A stretch of DNA of 64,000 nucleotides from Shewanella aquimarina (lineage in GTDB: Bacteria; Pseudomonadota; Gammaproteobacteria; Enterobacterales; Shewanellaceae), in assembly GCF_023349185.1 (NCBI RefSeq), contig NZ_JAKIKY010000001.1:124001-188000 (forward strand). The letters run 5' to 3'. Below the pieces are notes generated by a model. It had not been told where the DNA came from. It ran no database searches and was given only the letters and a program-made list of their open reading frames with translations. Position numbers and translations under genes: made by a program. How positions within the stretch are numbered: the first letter of the stretch is position 1; each line of letters starts with the position of its first letter. Shown piece after piece: positions 8,671 to 17,444 of the stretch.

Positions 8671-9373
8671 ATTTCAGCTTTCGTTATTTCTGCCCTTCTT
8701 ATTTCAACCTTAGCTATTTCAACCTTAGCTATTTCATGCTTTCTATTTATAAGCCGCCTAGGACATAGCATCAAAGCAAGTTAGCCAAAGGCGGATCAGG
8801 ACACCGCCCCCAATAACGCCTCTATCCCCTCGTTAGCCTATCTCGCCGGCAAGTAACCAACCGATACATAGATTCATGGGCCACTCGGTGCTCACTCAAT
8901 ATGCGCTCAATGTGAAACTAACTATGCGGCCAATGTAAAACGAATATGCAGGCAAGGATCAGCCAAGGTATCGGGGCAAATGTAACAATTGAAACAACAT
9001 ATAACCATTAGCTATAAGTTATTACAATTATGGAATATCAATTAGATAATAATTACAATGAGTTATAAATTAAGGTCAATTTCCCGTCGCAGGAAAGCAC
9101 CCCTCGCACCTACAAAATAAATACGCCAAAAATTCGAATAAATACTCAAAAATACACTATCCCACCGACGAAACAATCGTATTCATTGAATATTTCCCGC
9201 ATAAAAATGCTCTATCCCATTATGATGTTTGGCCCGCATCACGAATTAACAGCTTGTTTACAAATGTTTCTACAGCAGATAAATTCACTGTCGAGTAACG
9301 CATATAATGGCAGTCATGCTGCTATGTACTCTAATAATAATTATTAATTCTAACTTTTAAAATGGAAGACAAT
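8671..9373. other. About 700 bp AT-rich non-coding region before the secreted protease
   Basis: No convincing gene on either strand. It holds a perfect two-copy 15 bp direct repeat (TATTTCAACCTTAGC at 8700-8714 and 8715-8729, with partial copies on both sides). The AT content is much higher in 8980-9360 than in the flanking genes, as expected for a long promoter and leader region of the protease gene. No specific operator was recognised. Confidence 0.6.
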
Positions 9374-11788
9374 ATGACAGTTAAAAAGACAACTGCGGTC
9401 GCTATGTCTTTGTCTGCGCTTGCCTTGGCAATCGCGGCAAACGTCAATGCGGCGCCTTCGAAAGGACTCCACCTTCAGGCGGATAATGCCCGTATCAATC
9501 AAGCATCTCCCCTGCCTAAGCGCTATATCGTCAAGTTTAAGAATGCCCAGGCCGCCGCACAAGCCGATGCCAACAGCCTGAATGATTATCAGCCTAGAGC
9601 CAACGAAGTCTTCTCTCAGCACAGAGCACTGAACAGCGTGAAGGCCAAGCAGATGAAGCGTATCGGTCGCTCAAACGCATACTCGGCTCAGCTCGATAGC
9701 AAGGGCGTTAAGGCCCTGAAATTGCGCGCCGACATCGACTATGTTGAAGAAGATATGCCGCGCCGTCTGCTGAGTGAAACGACGCCTTGGGGTCAAACCT
9801 TCGTAGGCGCCACCAGCCTAAGCGACAGCATGGCCGGCAACCGCACCATCTGTATCATCGACTCGGGTTACGATCGCAGCCACAGCGAGCTGAGCGGCAA
9901 CAATGTCACTGGTACCAACAACTCGGGCACAGGCAACTGGTACGAGCCAGGCGCCCACAACGCGCACGGTACTCACGTAGCCGGCACCATTGCCGCTATC
10001 GCCAACAACGACGGTGTTGTCGGTGTGATGCCAAACCAAAACGCCAACATCCACGTGGTAAAAGTATTTAACTCTGACGGTTGGGGTTACTCGTCTTCGC
10101 TGGTTTCTGCGGTTGACACCTGTGTCAATAACGGTGCCAATGTCGTCACCATGAGTCTGGGTGGTTCTCAGTCAACCACGACTGAGCGCAACGCACTCGC
10201 GGCTCACGCCAACAACGGCGTGCTACTGATCGCCGCTGCCGGTAACGACGGTAACAACACGCACAGCTACCCAGCCTCATATGACGCCGTAATGTCTGTT
10301 GCCGCGGTAGACAACAACAAAGATCACGCCGCCTTCTCTCAGTACACCAACCAGGTTGAGATCTCAGGCCCAGGTGAAGCAATTCTTTCGACTGTCACAC
10401 GTGGCGAGGGTCGTCTGGCAAACATCACCGCAGGTGGTCAGTCATACTTCGACAATGGCGTAGTGCCTCACAACCGCTATGTGAAAGACAGCAGCGGCAA
10501 CTATGTCGGTACACCTATCGCAGGTTCTGTCACCGCCGAGCTGGCCGAGTGTAGCGTATCGGGCGGTGTATTTAACTGTGGCGACATGACAGGTAAGGTT
10601 TGTCTGGTTGAGCGTGTTGGCAACCAAGGCGCCAGCTACCCAGAGATCGACGCGGTTAAGGCTTGTAACAATGCCGGCGCCCAGGCGGCCATCGTGTTCA
10701 GTAACACGGCGCTGCCAGGTCTGCAAAACCCCTTCCTGGTTGACACCAACAACGAAGCCCCAATGGTTTCTGTTTCTGTCGATCGCGCCACTGGTCAGGC
10801 ACTGCGTGCTCACCTAGGCACCAATGTCACTGTGGCTAACACTAGTGGTGAAGATTACGAGTACTACAATGGTACCTCTATGGCGACGCCACACGTATCG
10901 GGTGTTGCGACACTGGTGTGGAGCTATCACCCAGAGTGTAGCGCCGCTCAGGTGCGTGCTGCGCTGACCGCAACCGCAGAAGATCTGGACGTAGCGGGTC
11001 GCGACGACAAGACTGGTTATGGTCTGGTTAACGCGGTTGCAGCCAAAGAGTACCTAGATGCTTCTTGTAACGGCCCAACCGATCCGGGTACGGGCGGAAA
11101 CGGTAGCAACGTGCTGGAAAATGGCGTGGCTAAGACCAACCTGTCTGGCGTGAAAGGCGACGAGCTACACTTCTCTATCGACGTACCAGCGGGTGCCAGC
11201 GATCTGAACTTTGCCATGAGCGGCGGTACAGGTGATGCTGACCTATACATGCAGTACGGCGCGGCTCCTACCCTGAGCAGCTACGACTGTCGTCCTTGGA
11301 AAGGTGGCAACAGCGAGTCTTGCCCTGTGAGCACACCGCAGGCGGGTACCTACTATGTGATGGTGCAAGGTTACAGCGACTTCAGCGGTGTCAGCCTGAC
11401 GGCTAGCTACACAGAGCAGAGCTCTGGCGGCAACACTGGCGGCCCAGCCACCTACACCAACAACACCAGCTATGCGATCCCTGACAACAACACTGCTGGT
11501 ATCAGCAGCCCAATAGATGTGGCTCGCAGCGGCGACTCAGGAACGGTAACGGTAACGGTTAACATTACCCACACCTACATCGGCGACTTGCAGGTTGAAC
11601 TGCACAGCCCAAGCGGTCAGGTAGCCGTGCTACATGACAACAGCGGCGGCAGTGCCGACAACATCATCAAGAGCTACACAGTCGACATGTCTGGCGTAGA
11701 ATCGGCCGGCACCTGGACACTGAAGGCCGTAGATAGCGCCCGTCGCGACACAGGTACTATCGATGCATGGCAGCTGAGCTTCCAGTAA
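9374..11788 (+). CDS. Secreted subtilisin-like serine protease (S8) with PA, PPC and P domains
   Basis: 804 residues. I chose the ATG at 9374 over 9362 because GGAAG at 9364-9368 gives it a ribosome site and the signal peptide then begins MTVKKTTAVAMSLSALALA. Order: signal peptide; I9-type propeptide (about 48-130, starting KRYIVKFKN); S8 catalytic domain with D163 (CIIDSGYD), H198 (HGTHVAG), N291 (AAGNDGN) and S502 (NGTSMATPHVSG). A protease-associated domain is inserted between N291 and S502. C-terminal to it come a PPC domain (about 575-690) and a proprotein-convertase P domain (about 700-804). It is an extracellular endopeptidase for protein scavenging (family knowledge). Monocistronic, with a strong terminator after it. 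Confidence 0.93.
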   Translation: MTVKKTTAVAMSLSALALAIAANVNAAPSKGLHLQADNARINQASPLPKRYIVKFKNAQAAAQADANSLNDYQPRANEVFSQHRALNSVKAKQMKRIGRSNAYSAQLDSKGVKALKLRADIDYVEEDMPRRLLSETTPWGQTFVGATSLSDSMAGNRTICIIDSGYDRSHSELSGNNVTGTNNSGTGNWYEPGAHNAHGTHVAGTIAAIANNDGVVGVMPNQNANIHVVKVFNSDGWGYSSSLVSAVDTCVNNGANVVTMSLGGSQSTTTERNALAAHANNGVLLIAAAGNDGNNTHSYPASYDAVMSVAAVDNNKDHAAFSQYTNQVEISGPGEAILSTVTRGEGRLANITAGGQSYFDNGVVPHNRYVKDSSGNYVGTPIAGSVTAELAECSVSGGVFNCGDMTGKVCLVERVGNQGASYPEIDAVKACNNAGAQAAIVFSNTALPGLQNPFLVDTNNEAPMVSVSVDRATGQALRAHLGTNVTVANTSGEDYEYYNGTSMATPHVSGVATLVWSYHPECSAAQVRAALTATAEDLDVAGRDDKTGYGLVNAVAAKEYLDASCNGPTDPGTGGNGSNVLENGVAKTNLSGVKGDELHFSIDVPAGASDLNFAMSGGTGDADLYMQYGAAPTLSSYDCRPWKGGNSESCPVSTPQAGTYYVMVQGYSDFSGVSLTASYTEQSSGGNTGGPATYTNNTSYAIPDNNTAGISSPIDVARSGDSGTVTVTVNITHTYIGDLQVELHSPSGQVAVLHDNSGGSADNIIKSYTVDMSGVESAGTWTLKAVDSARRDTGTIDAWQLSFQ

Positions 11789-11803
11789 AGGCATAAAATA
11801 AAC

Positions 11804-11828
11804 AGGGGACCTCAGGGTCCCCTTTTTT
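11804..11828 (+). terminator. Terminator after the S8 protease
   Basis: Stem AGGGGACC / GGTCCCCT followed by six T, 15 bases after the stop codon. Confidence 0.85.
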
Positions 11829-11888
11829 ATCGAAAACGCCATGAATAAGCTGATATAATAAGACAAATTTTTTGACTCATTCATCACC

Positions 11889-12293
11889 ATGACCCAGGCG
11901 AATAATCCATTACACGGCATCAAACTCGAAGCCTTACTCACCGACCTTGTCGACCACTACGGCTGGGAAGAGCTGGGTAGACGCATCGACATACGCTGCT
12001 TTAACCACGACCCCTCCATCAAATCCAGTCTCAAGTTCCTGCGTAAGACCCAATGGGCCAGAGAAAAGGTCGAGCGCCTCTATCTCAAGATGATTGGCCA
12101 GCCTATCCCGCAGCACCTTCGCGGTGACGCCGGTCGCAATACCGAGACTCCACGCGCTAGCGGTACCCAGAGTTCTGGCAGATCCAGTCCAACAAGTCAT
12201 CACCCCACAAAAGAGCAGCCCACGAAAGACAAGGCTGAAGATGAGAGTTCAACGGGCGTGAATCAACACATTTGGGGAAAAGGCCCGGATTAA
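11889..12293 (+). CDS. VF530 (DUF2132) family DNA-binding protein
   Basis: 134 residues. The first 70 match the VF530 fold family as I recall it: [25 protein letters not shown], a stretch with INIRCF-like sequence (here [20 protein letters not shown]) and [18 protein letters not shown] low-complexity tail of about 60 residues rich in Ser, Thr, Pro and Lys follows and is probably disordered. VF530 proteins are small and thought to bind DNA from structural similarity; their role is unknown. Single gene; no terminator is obvious behind it. Confidence 0.8.
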   Translation: MTQANNPLHGIKLEALLTDLVDHYGWEELGRRIDIRCFNHDPSIKSSLKFLRKTQWAREKVERLYLKMIGQPIPQHLRGDAGRNTETPRASGTQSSGRSSPTSHHPTKEQPTKDKAEDESSTGVNQHIWGKGPD

Positions 12294-12435
12294 GCTAGAA
12301 AAGAAGCCAGCGAATTTCACCGAAAAAGTGAATCCTATCAGCGTATTCATGCAGGAATTAACTTAAGCTTTGCGCCTGCCTGCCGATATTCTGGCTAGGC
12401 ATCGTCTTAGTCGTCATAACCAGGAAGGTTAGCAA

Positions 12436-12894
12436 ATGAATGTGCTCGGTATAAATCCCTTAGGCGCCCAAAGCGCCGGTCCTACAGACTTAAGCTCTAT
12501 CGAGGTGCGCAGCACCAATTCCCCGCAGGCGCCCCAAGTTCAAAACACTCAGTCTCAGCCAGTAACCGATAAGGTCAGCCTGTCCGAAGAGGGCCGTCAG
12601 GCGCTCGCCGATGCGACGGGCAAGGCGCTGCGTAACAACGATGCGGCCAAGGCAGCTAACGCGCAAAAAGCGGAGCAAGAAGTGGATGAAGGCCAATCTC
12701 AGATAGACAAAAAGATTAAAGAGTTAAAGCAGAAACTCGAAGAGCTAAAACTCGAGCTACAGGCCCTTCAAGGGGATGATTCCGAGGCGGCGAAACAAGC
12801 GCGCAAGCAACTACAAGATCAGATAGCCGTTCTCAGCAATCAGCTGATGTCCCTGCTCAGCGCTAAAGAGAAACAGGATCAATCGCAAGGGTAA
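12436..12894 (+). CDS. Small coiled-coil protein with DKVSLS motif, function unknown
   Basis: 152 residues, no signal peptide. The N-terminal 45 residues are low complexity (Ser, Gln, Pro, Asn), then the short motif TDKVSLSEEGRQAL. A strongly heptad-like Lys/Glu/Leu/Gln coiled coil occupies about residues 70-145. A good ribosome site (AGGAAGG) precedes the ATG. The layout resembles FlxA-like proteins, but I cannot confirm that. A second protein in this window (17445-18152) has the same start-to-motif architecture with DKVTLS. The function is unknown; a small cytoplasmic or flagellum-associated protein is one possibility. Confidence 0.7.
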   Translation: MNVLGINPLGAQSAGPTDLSSIEVRSTNSPQAPQVQNTQSQPVTDKVSLSEEGRQALADATGKALRNNDAAKAANAQKAEQEVDEGQSQIDKKIKELKQKLEELKLELQALQGDDSEAAKQARKQLQDQIAVLSNQLMSLLSAKEKQDQSQG

Positions 12895-12909
12895 CAAAAA
12901 ATAATCACA

Positions 12910-12939
12910 CCATGGCGACAGGTTAAGGTGTCGCCATGG
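12910..12939 (-). terminator. Intergenic hairpin between convergent genes, likely ribA terminator
   Basis: Perfect 11 bp inverted repeat CCATGGCGACA / TGTCGCCATGG with an 8-base loop. On the minus strand it is followed after about eight bases by a run of T, which suits ribA; on the plus strand there is no T run. Confidence 0.6.
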
Positions 12940-12948
12940 CGAAAGAGG

Positions 12949-13566
12949 TTAATTTTGATGTTCTTCGGTGAAGTGATATTCAGACATCATATGACCCAGC
13001 TCGGTCGACTTGGTCTTTAGATACGCCTCATTGTAACGATTCTTACCTACCTGCAGAGGCACGCGCTCGATAACCGCTATACCTAGCTCTTTCATCGCCT
13101 TGACCTTGCGGGGGTTGTTGGTCATCAGCTTCACCTGCTGCACACCAATCTTCTCCAGCATAGGCTTGATCATGTCATATTTGCGCATATCGGCGGCAAA
13201 GCCCAGACGCTCGTTGGCCTCTACCGTGTTGGCGCCTTGATCTTGCAACTCATAGGCACGGATCTTATTGAGCAGGCCTATGCCACGGCCTTCCTGACGC
13301 AGGTAGAGAATAAACCCCTGACCCGCCTCGGCGATATTTTGCATCGCGGTTTGTAGCTGAAAACCACAATCGCAACGCAGACTAAACAGGGCATCACCGG
13401 TCAGACACTCGGAATGAATTCTGCCCAACATGGGCTGGCTCGCATCTAACTCGCCAAAGGTGAGCGCCACATGTTCTTTGCCCGTCTCTGTATCTTCGAA
13501 ACCATGCATGGCAAATACTCCCCAAGGGGTGGGAAGTTTAGAGGTGGCGACATACTTAATCGACAT
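12949..13566 (-). CDS. ribA: GTP cyclohydrolase II
   Basis: 205 residues, close to the E. coli length. It opens GTP with loss of formate and pyrophosphate, the first step of riboflavin synthesis, in the cytosol. Seen: zinc ligands C54, C65 and C67 in [19 protein letters not shown] (the same positions as in E. coli RibA), the catalytic loop [10 protein letters not shown], and [13 protein letters not shown]. It stands alone as ribA rather than as the ribBA fusion. No FMN riboswitch pattern was recognised in the 246 bases upstream. Confidence 0.95.
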   Translation of the reverse strand: MSIKYVATSKLPTPWGVFAMHGFEDTETGKEHVALTFGELDASQPMLGRIHSECLTGDALFSLRCDCGFQLQTAMQNIAEAGQGFILYLRQEGRGIGLLNKIRAYELQDQGANTVEANERLGFAADMRKYDMIKPMLEKIGVQQVKLMTNNPRKVKAMKELGIAVIERVPLQVGKNRYNEAYLKTKSTELGHMMSEYHFTEEHQN

Positions 13567-13812
13567 GAAATAACCTTTACAACTCGCTCTGTCTGAGATG
13601 CGAATGAAGAATGAAAACCAGGTGGAGAAACTCTCCCCTTTCTCAGACCGAGCATTCTATGTGTTTTTGCCTAACAGTGAAATACCCGAGTATTAAAATC
13701 GGATATTGCTTCACCGCAACCGCTTCGGCTTATTAGGATACGCTCTGAGCGGCGACAAGGCTATGAAGTCGCTCACGCCGCCATCAAAATCCTTTATGCT
13801 TTATCCTCAGTC

Positions 13813-14169
13813 TTAAAAGGCCTTAGGTGCGTATCCTGTTACCTGAGTCAATCCCATCTGACGACCCAGCGCCGTCATGGGATGCACGACTATCAAACCC
13901 TTCACCGAACGCTTAAGCTTACCCATATCAGCCTGCTCGGCCTTGGTCAGCGCACGGCTAAAGGCAAGTTCACTCAGCTCGGTGCCGCGTTTGTTCAATT
14001 GACGGCTCTGTTGCTGTTTGACATGGGTAATTTGCTTAGTTACCGCATTGATCTCTTGCTTAAATTGCAAAATCACCGCCTGATCGCCGCGCTTCTCCGC
14101 CGCATCTAATTTACGACGATACTTGTCGAGACGATCGTTCAACTGCTGTAACTCTTGCTTTAAATTCAT
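13813..14169 (-). CDS. yibL: YibL family ribosome-associated protein
   Basis: 118 residues. An N-terminal coiled coil (LQQLNDRLDKYRRKLDAAEK and onward) is followed by the conserved C-terminal block TKAEQADMGKLKRSVKGLIV and VHPMTALGRQMGL, nearly identical to the end of E. coli YibL as I remember it. YibL co-purifies with ribosomes in E. coli; its job is unknown. It appears monocistronic, set between ribA and nrdG on the same strand with more than 150 bases on each side. Confidence 0.88.
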   Translation of the reverse strand: MNLKQELQQLNDRLDKYRRKLDAAEKRGDQAVILQFKQEINAVTKQITHVKQQQSRQLNKRGTELSELAFSRALTKAEQADMGKLKRSVKGLIVVHPMTALGRQMGLTQVTGYAPKAF

Positions 14170-14338
14170 TAACTTGCCTTAAAAATCTCACGAATACACA
14201 AATGCCACTCGGTTAAAAATAGGCAGCATTTGCCAGTTTGGCGAACATTATACCACTAATGAGGAAGGTGCGAACAAGTCATCTGGTGCAGGCCTCACCA
14301 GCGTCTTGGAGCCTGTTTATTCGTTTTTGGCGTAACAA

Positions 14339-14815
14339 TCAGCGCTGCTTTTGGGTGAGATAGTGGATCACTTGGTTGCTGCTGCCGCGAAACACCAGGC
14401 TAGGATCGGCTAAATCACGCTCAAACTTGCCATCCACCAGCACATCCACATAGGCGACAACGGCTTGTTGCGCCGGGCTGAGTTCATCAAGCCTATAGCC
14501 AGTCCATAACCAGATATCCTTACCCTTGCATTCTTGTCTAACTCTTCTCACCAAGGTGAGTATGGTGTCGAGGTTACCTGGATGCAGCGGGTCACCGCCA
14601 GAGAGCGACAGGCCGCGACGTTTAATGCGGGTATCGTTGAGATCCTCGATCACCTGCTCGAGCATCTGCTCATCAAACTGATGGCCCGAGTCGGGATTCC
14701 AGGTCGATTGGTTGTAACAGCCCCGGCACTGATGCTCGCAGCCCGAGACAAACAGAGTCGCCCTGGTGCCTGGGCCATTGACCACGTCGATGGGAAAATA
14801 TTGATGATAATTCAT
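14339..14815 (-). CDS. nrdG: Anaerobic ribonucleotide reductase activating protein (radical SAM)
   Basis: 158 residues. The start chosen is the ATG at 14815 (MNYHQYFPIDVVNGPG), which has GAGGGA just before it; an ATG 24 bases upstream has no such support. C26, C30 and C33 in CEHQCRGC bind the 4Fe-4S cluster that cleaves SAM, and SLSGGDPL is the SAM-binding loop. It installs the glycyl radical on NrdD under anaerobic conditions. It lies 261 bases downstream of nrdD, separated by a MITE-like repeat, which is wider than the usual nrdDG spacing. Confidence 0.94.
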   Translation of the reverse strand: MNYHQYFPIDVVNGPGTRATLFVSGCEHQCRGCYNQSTWNPDSGHQFDEQMLEQVIEDLNDTRIKRRGLSLSGGDPLHPGNLDTILTLVRRVRQECKGKDIWLWTGYRLDELSPAQQAVVAYVDVLVDGKFERDLADPSLVFRGSSNQVIHYLTQKQR

Positions 14816-14895
14816 GTGTCCCTCATGCAAAGATAGCAAGTGCCCTATGGCGCCTTGCTATCTTCAGCTTCACGTTATCGCGTTAACCGCAGCTA

Positions 14896-15057
14896 ATACC
14901 AATCGTAATAAATAATTAATCATTCTAGCTTGTTAAAACGCTCGATAACTGTATTAGTATTTTTAATTGTAGAATAACTACTTATCTAAAAATCCTGCTT
15001 TGTTCTCAAGCGTTTTTCCTGCGCTATTTCTGATCACATATTTACTGTGATTGGTAT
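14896..15057. mobile_element. MITE-like inverted-repeat element between nrdD and nrdG
   Basis: A 162 bp stretch bounded by ATACCAATC and its complement GATTGGTAT. The outer parts keep matching inward for about 55-60 bases with mismatches: ATACCAATCGTAATAAATA against ATACCAATCACAGTAAATA, and further in AAAACGCTCGATAAC against AAAACGCTTGAGAAC. It has no coding capacity, is AT-rich, and would fold into one long imperfect hairpin. Similar GATTGGTAT-ended intergenic repeats are, in my recollection, frequent in Shewanella genomes. No clear target-site duplication is visible and no second copy lies in this window. Confidence 0.6.
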
Positions 15058-15076
15058 AAAACGGGCCCTCTTCTCG

Positions 15077-17194
15077 TTAGAGGTGCTTCACCCGGCGTTT
15101 AACTTCTTCCTGCTTGCCATAGTTAAAGGGTCTGGCATCCGGGCTACCCAGGTAACCACACACGCGGCGGGTCACAGAAACCCTGCTCGGCTCATGATTG
15201 CCACACTTAGGACAGGTAAAGCCTTTACTGGTACAGCTAAACTCGCCGGTAAAGCCACAGTCATAGCACTCATCAATCGGCGTATTGGTACCATAGTAAG
15301 GCACCCGGCTGTAACTATAATCCCACACATCTTCCAGCGCCTCGATATTGTGCTGCATATTGGGGTATTCGCCGTAGCAGATGAAGCCACCACTGGTGAG
15401 CGCCGGATAGGGCTGCTCGAAATCCAGCTTATCGTACGGGTTCACCTTCTTCTCAACATCCAGGTGGAAGCTGTTGGTGTAATAGCCTCGATCCGTTACG
15501 CCATCGATCACCCCAAAGGCCTCTGTGTCCAGCTTGCAGAAGCGGCTGCACAGGTTCTCGCTCGGCGTGCTATAGAGGCTAAAGCCATAGCCCGACTCCT
15601 CACGCCAGCGCACGGTAGCCGCCTTTAGGTGTTCGATAATGGCAAGGGCCTTATCTCTGAGCGCTTCGCTGTCATACACATGGGTCTGGCTGCCATAGAG
15701 CGCATTGATGGTCTCATGCAGGCCAATATAACCCAAAGAGATAGAGGCGCGGCCATTCTTAAAGATGCCGCTGATCTCATCATCCGCGCGCAGGCGCACG
15801 CCACAGGCGCCTTCCATGTAAAGAATTGGCGCGACTCTCGCCTTCACCCCCTGTAGACGCTCGATGCGAGTGTCTAGGGCGCGGCGAGCCACCGCCAGAC
15901 GCTCATCAAGCAATTGATAGAAGCGGGTCTCGTCGCCCTGAGCCTCGATGGCGATCCGCGGCAGGTTCAGGCTCACGACACCCAGGTTGTTACGCCCTTC
16001 GTGCACCAGCTCGCCTTCCTCCTCATAGGTGCCGAGGAAGCTGCGACAGCCCATAGGCGTCTTAAAGGAACCGGTAACCTTCTCGACCTGTTCGTAGTTG
16101 AGGATATCCGGATACATGCGCATCGACGCGCACTTGAGCGCCATCTGCTTGATATCATAGTTGCAGTCACCGACCTTATGGTTAATGCCGTCGCGAATGG
16201 CAAACACCAACTTAGGAAAAACGGCCGTCTTACGGTTCTTACCCAGGCCAGTCATGCGTACCTTCATCATAGACGACTGAATCAGGCGCGACTCCCAAGA
16301 GGTGCCCAGACCGAAGCCGAAGGTCACAAAAGGTGTCTGGCCGTTGGCGGTGTGCAGAGTATTTACCTCATACTCCAGCGACTGGAAGGCATCGTGACAC
16401 TCCTTCTCCGTCTGCGCCGTGGCAAAGGCCTTGGCGTCTGTGATCCCCCAGGTCAGCGCGACCTGATAATGCTTGTCGTAACTCTTGGCAACGAATGGTG
16501 CCAGCACCTCATCGATACGGTTGATGGTGGTGCCGCCATAGATATGGCTGGCCACCTGAGCGATGATCTGCGCCGTCACGGCGGTGGCGGTCGAGATAGA
16601 CTTGGGGGTCTCGATCTCGGCGTTACCCATCTTGAAACCATGGGTCAGCATGCCGGCCAAGTCGATCAGCATACAGTTAAACATGGGGAAGAAAGGCGCA
16701 TAGTCGAGATCGTGATAATGGATCTCACCCGACTCATGGGCCGCCACCACATCCTTAGGCAGAATATGGCGTGTGGCATAATGCTTGGCCACAATGCCCG
16801 CCAGCAGATCCCGCTGGGTGGGGATCACCTTGGAGTCTTTGTTGGCGTTCTCGTTAAGCAGCGCGGCATTGCTTTGCTCCACCAGACCACGGATCTCGCG
16901 GTTGAGGCGACTGCTCAACTCACGATGGATATCCCTATCATGGCGATACTCGATATAGACCCTGGCGAGTCGCTTGTAGGGGCCTTCCATCAACTGGTTT
17001 TCGACCGCATCTTGCAGGTCATGAATATCCACCTGCTCGAGCTCGGCCACCGACTGGCGTACTTGTAGGGCCACCTCGGTGGCATAGGCAACATCATCAA
17101 TACCTGCCGAACTTGCAGCGGCAATCACTGCATCCCGAATCCTTGTTTCGTCAAAAGGCGTGCGGTAACCATCCCGCTTAATAACCACTGGCAT
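15077..17194 (-). CDS. nrdD: Anaerobic ribonucleoside-triphosphate reductase, class III
   Basis: 705 residues, the normal length. It reduces ribonucleoside triphosphates to dNTPs without oxygen. An N-terminal ATP-cone (MPVVIKRDGYRTPFDETRIRD, about 1-90) gives allosteric control. The catalytic barrel follows, then the zinc site CYDC...CPKC (about 640-665) and the glycyl-radical loop RRVCGYLGSPDARPFN near the C-terminus. GAGGAG precedes the start. Upstream DNA carries two NrdR boxes and an FNR/EtrA-like site. nrdG follows on the same strand. Confidence 0.96.
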   Translation of the reverse strand: MPVVIKRDGYRTPFDETRIRDAVIAAASSAGIDDVAYATEVALQVRQSVAELEQVDIHDLQDAVENQLMEGPYKRLARVYIEYRHDRDIHRELSSRLNREIRGLVEQSNAALLNENANKDSKVIPTQRDLLAGIVAKHYATRHILPKDVVAAHESGEIHYHDLDYAPFFPMFNCMLIDLAGMLTHGFKMGNAEIETPKSISTATAVTAQIIAQVASHIYGGTTINRIDEVLAPFVAKSYDKHYQVALTWGITDAKAFATAQTEKECHDAFQSLEYEVNTLHTANGQTPFVTFGFGLGTSWESRLIQSSMMKVRMTGLGKNRKTAVFPKLVFAIRDGINHKVGDCNYDIKQMALKCASMRMYPDILNYEQVEKVTGSFKTPMGCRSFLGTYEEEGELVHEGRNNLGVVSLNLPRIAIEAQGDETRFYQLLDERLAVARRALDTRIERLQGVKARVAPILYMEGACGVRLRADDEISGIFKNGRASISLGYIGLHETINALYGSQTHVYDSEALRDKALAIIEHLKAATVRWREESGYGFSLYSTPSENLCSRFCKLDTEAFGVIDGVTDRGYYTNSFHLDVEKKVNPYDKLDFEQPYPALTSGGFICYGEYPNMQHNIEALEDVWDYSYSRVPYYGTNTPIDECYDCGFTGEFSCTSKGFTCPKCGNHEPSRVSVTRRVCGYLGSPDARPFNYGKQEEVKRRVKHL

Positions 17195-17227
17195 TGTTCA
17201 ATATCTCCTCAAGTAACGGCCAAATTA

Positions 17228-17243
17228 ACACCATATATAGTGT
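17228..17243 (-). promoter_or_regulatory. NrdR box 1 upstream of nrdD
   Basis: ACACCATATATAGTGT fits the NrdR consensus acaCwAtATaTwGtgt throughout except for C at one w position. It is 34 bases upstream of nrdD. A second box lies exactly 31 bases further out, the three-helical-turn spacing known for this dNTP-sensing repressor. Confidence 0.85.
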
Positions 17244-17258
17244 TAATATAGACGATGA

Positions 17259-17274
17259 ACACAATATGTAGCGC
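17259..17274 (-). promoter_or_regulatory. NrdR box 2 upstream of nrdD
   Basis: ACACAATATGTAGCGC matches the NrdR consensus at about 13 of 16 positions and starts 31 bases from box 1. It is weaker than box 1, as is common for the distal partner. Confidence 0.75.
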
Positions 17275-17302
17275 ATTAAGCTACAAGTTAGGCTCAAGTA
17301 CC

Positions 17303-17316
17303 TTGATCCAGATCAT
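17303..17316 (-). promoter_or_regulatory. FNR/EtrA-type site upstream of nrdD
   Basis: TTGATCCAGATCAT matches the FNR consensus TTGAT-N4-ATCAA at nine of ten positions. It lies about 110 bases upstream of nrdD, beyond the NrdR boxes, consistent with anaerobic activation by the Shewanella FNR homologue EtrA (inference). Confidence 0.65.
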
Positions 17317-17444
17317 TAATTTGCGGATGGATTTTTTTAACACAAGATTACTGCCAACTGAGCCACTTATCGTCAAAACTGGCCTTGACCCAGCCGGCAA
17401 AGGGAGCTAGATGCGGGATAAAAATGGGACAAACTGTGAATAAA

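Noticed and set aside
8671..9373. A small RNA or peptide gene in the long gap before the protease
   Set aside because: No promoter-terminator pair or conserved hairpin could be seen; only AT-rich DNA and a two-copy repeat.
13567..13812. FMN riboswitch upstream of ribA
   Set aside because: The characteristic conserved blocks are not visible, and in this group the element usually precedes ribB.
15914..17068. A long plus-strand open frame (384 codons) opposite nrdD
   Set aside because: It is the antisense shadow of nrdD, which has full motif support; no ribosome site and unnatural composition.
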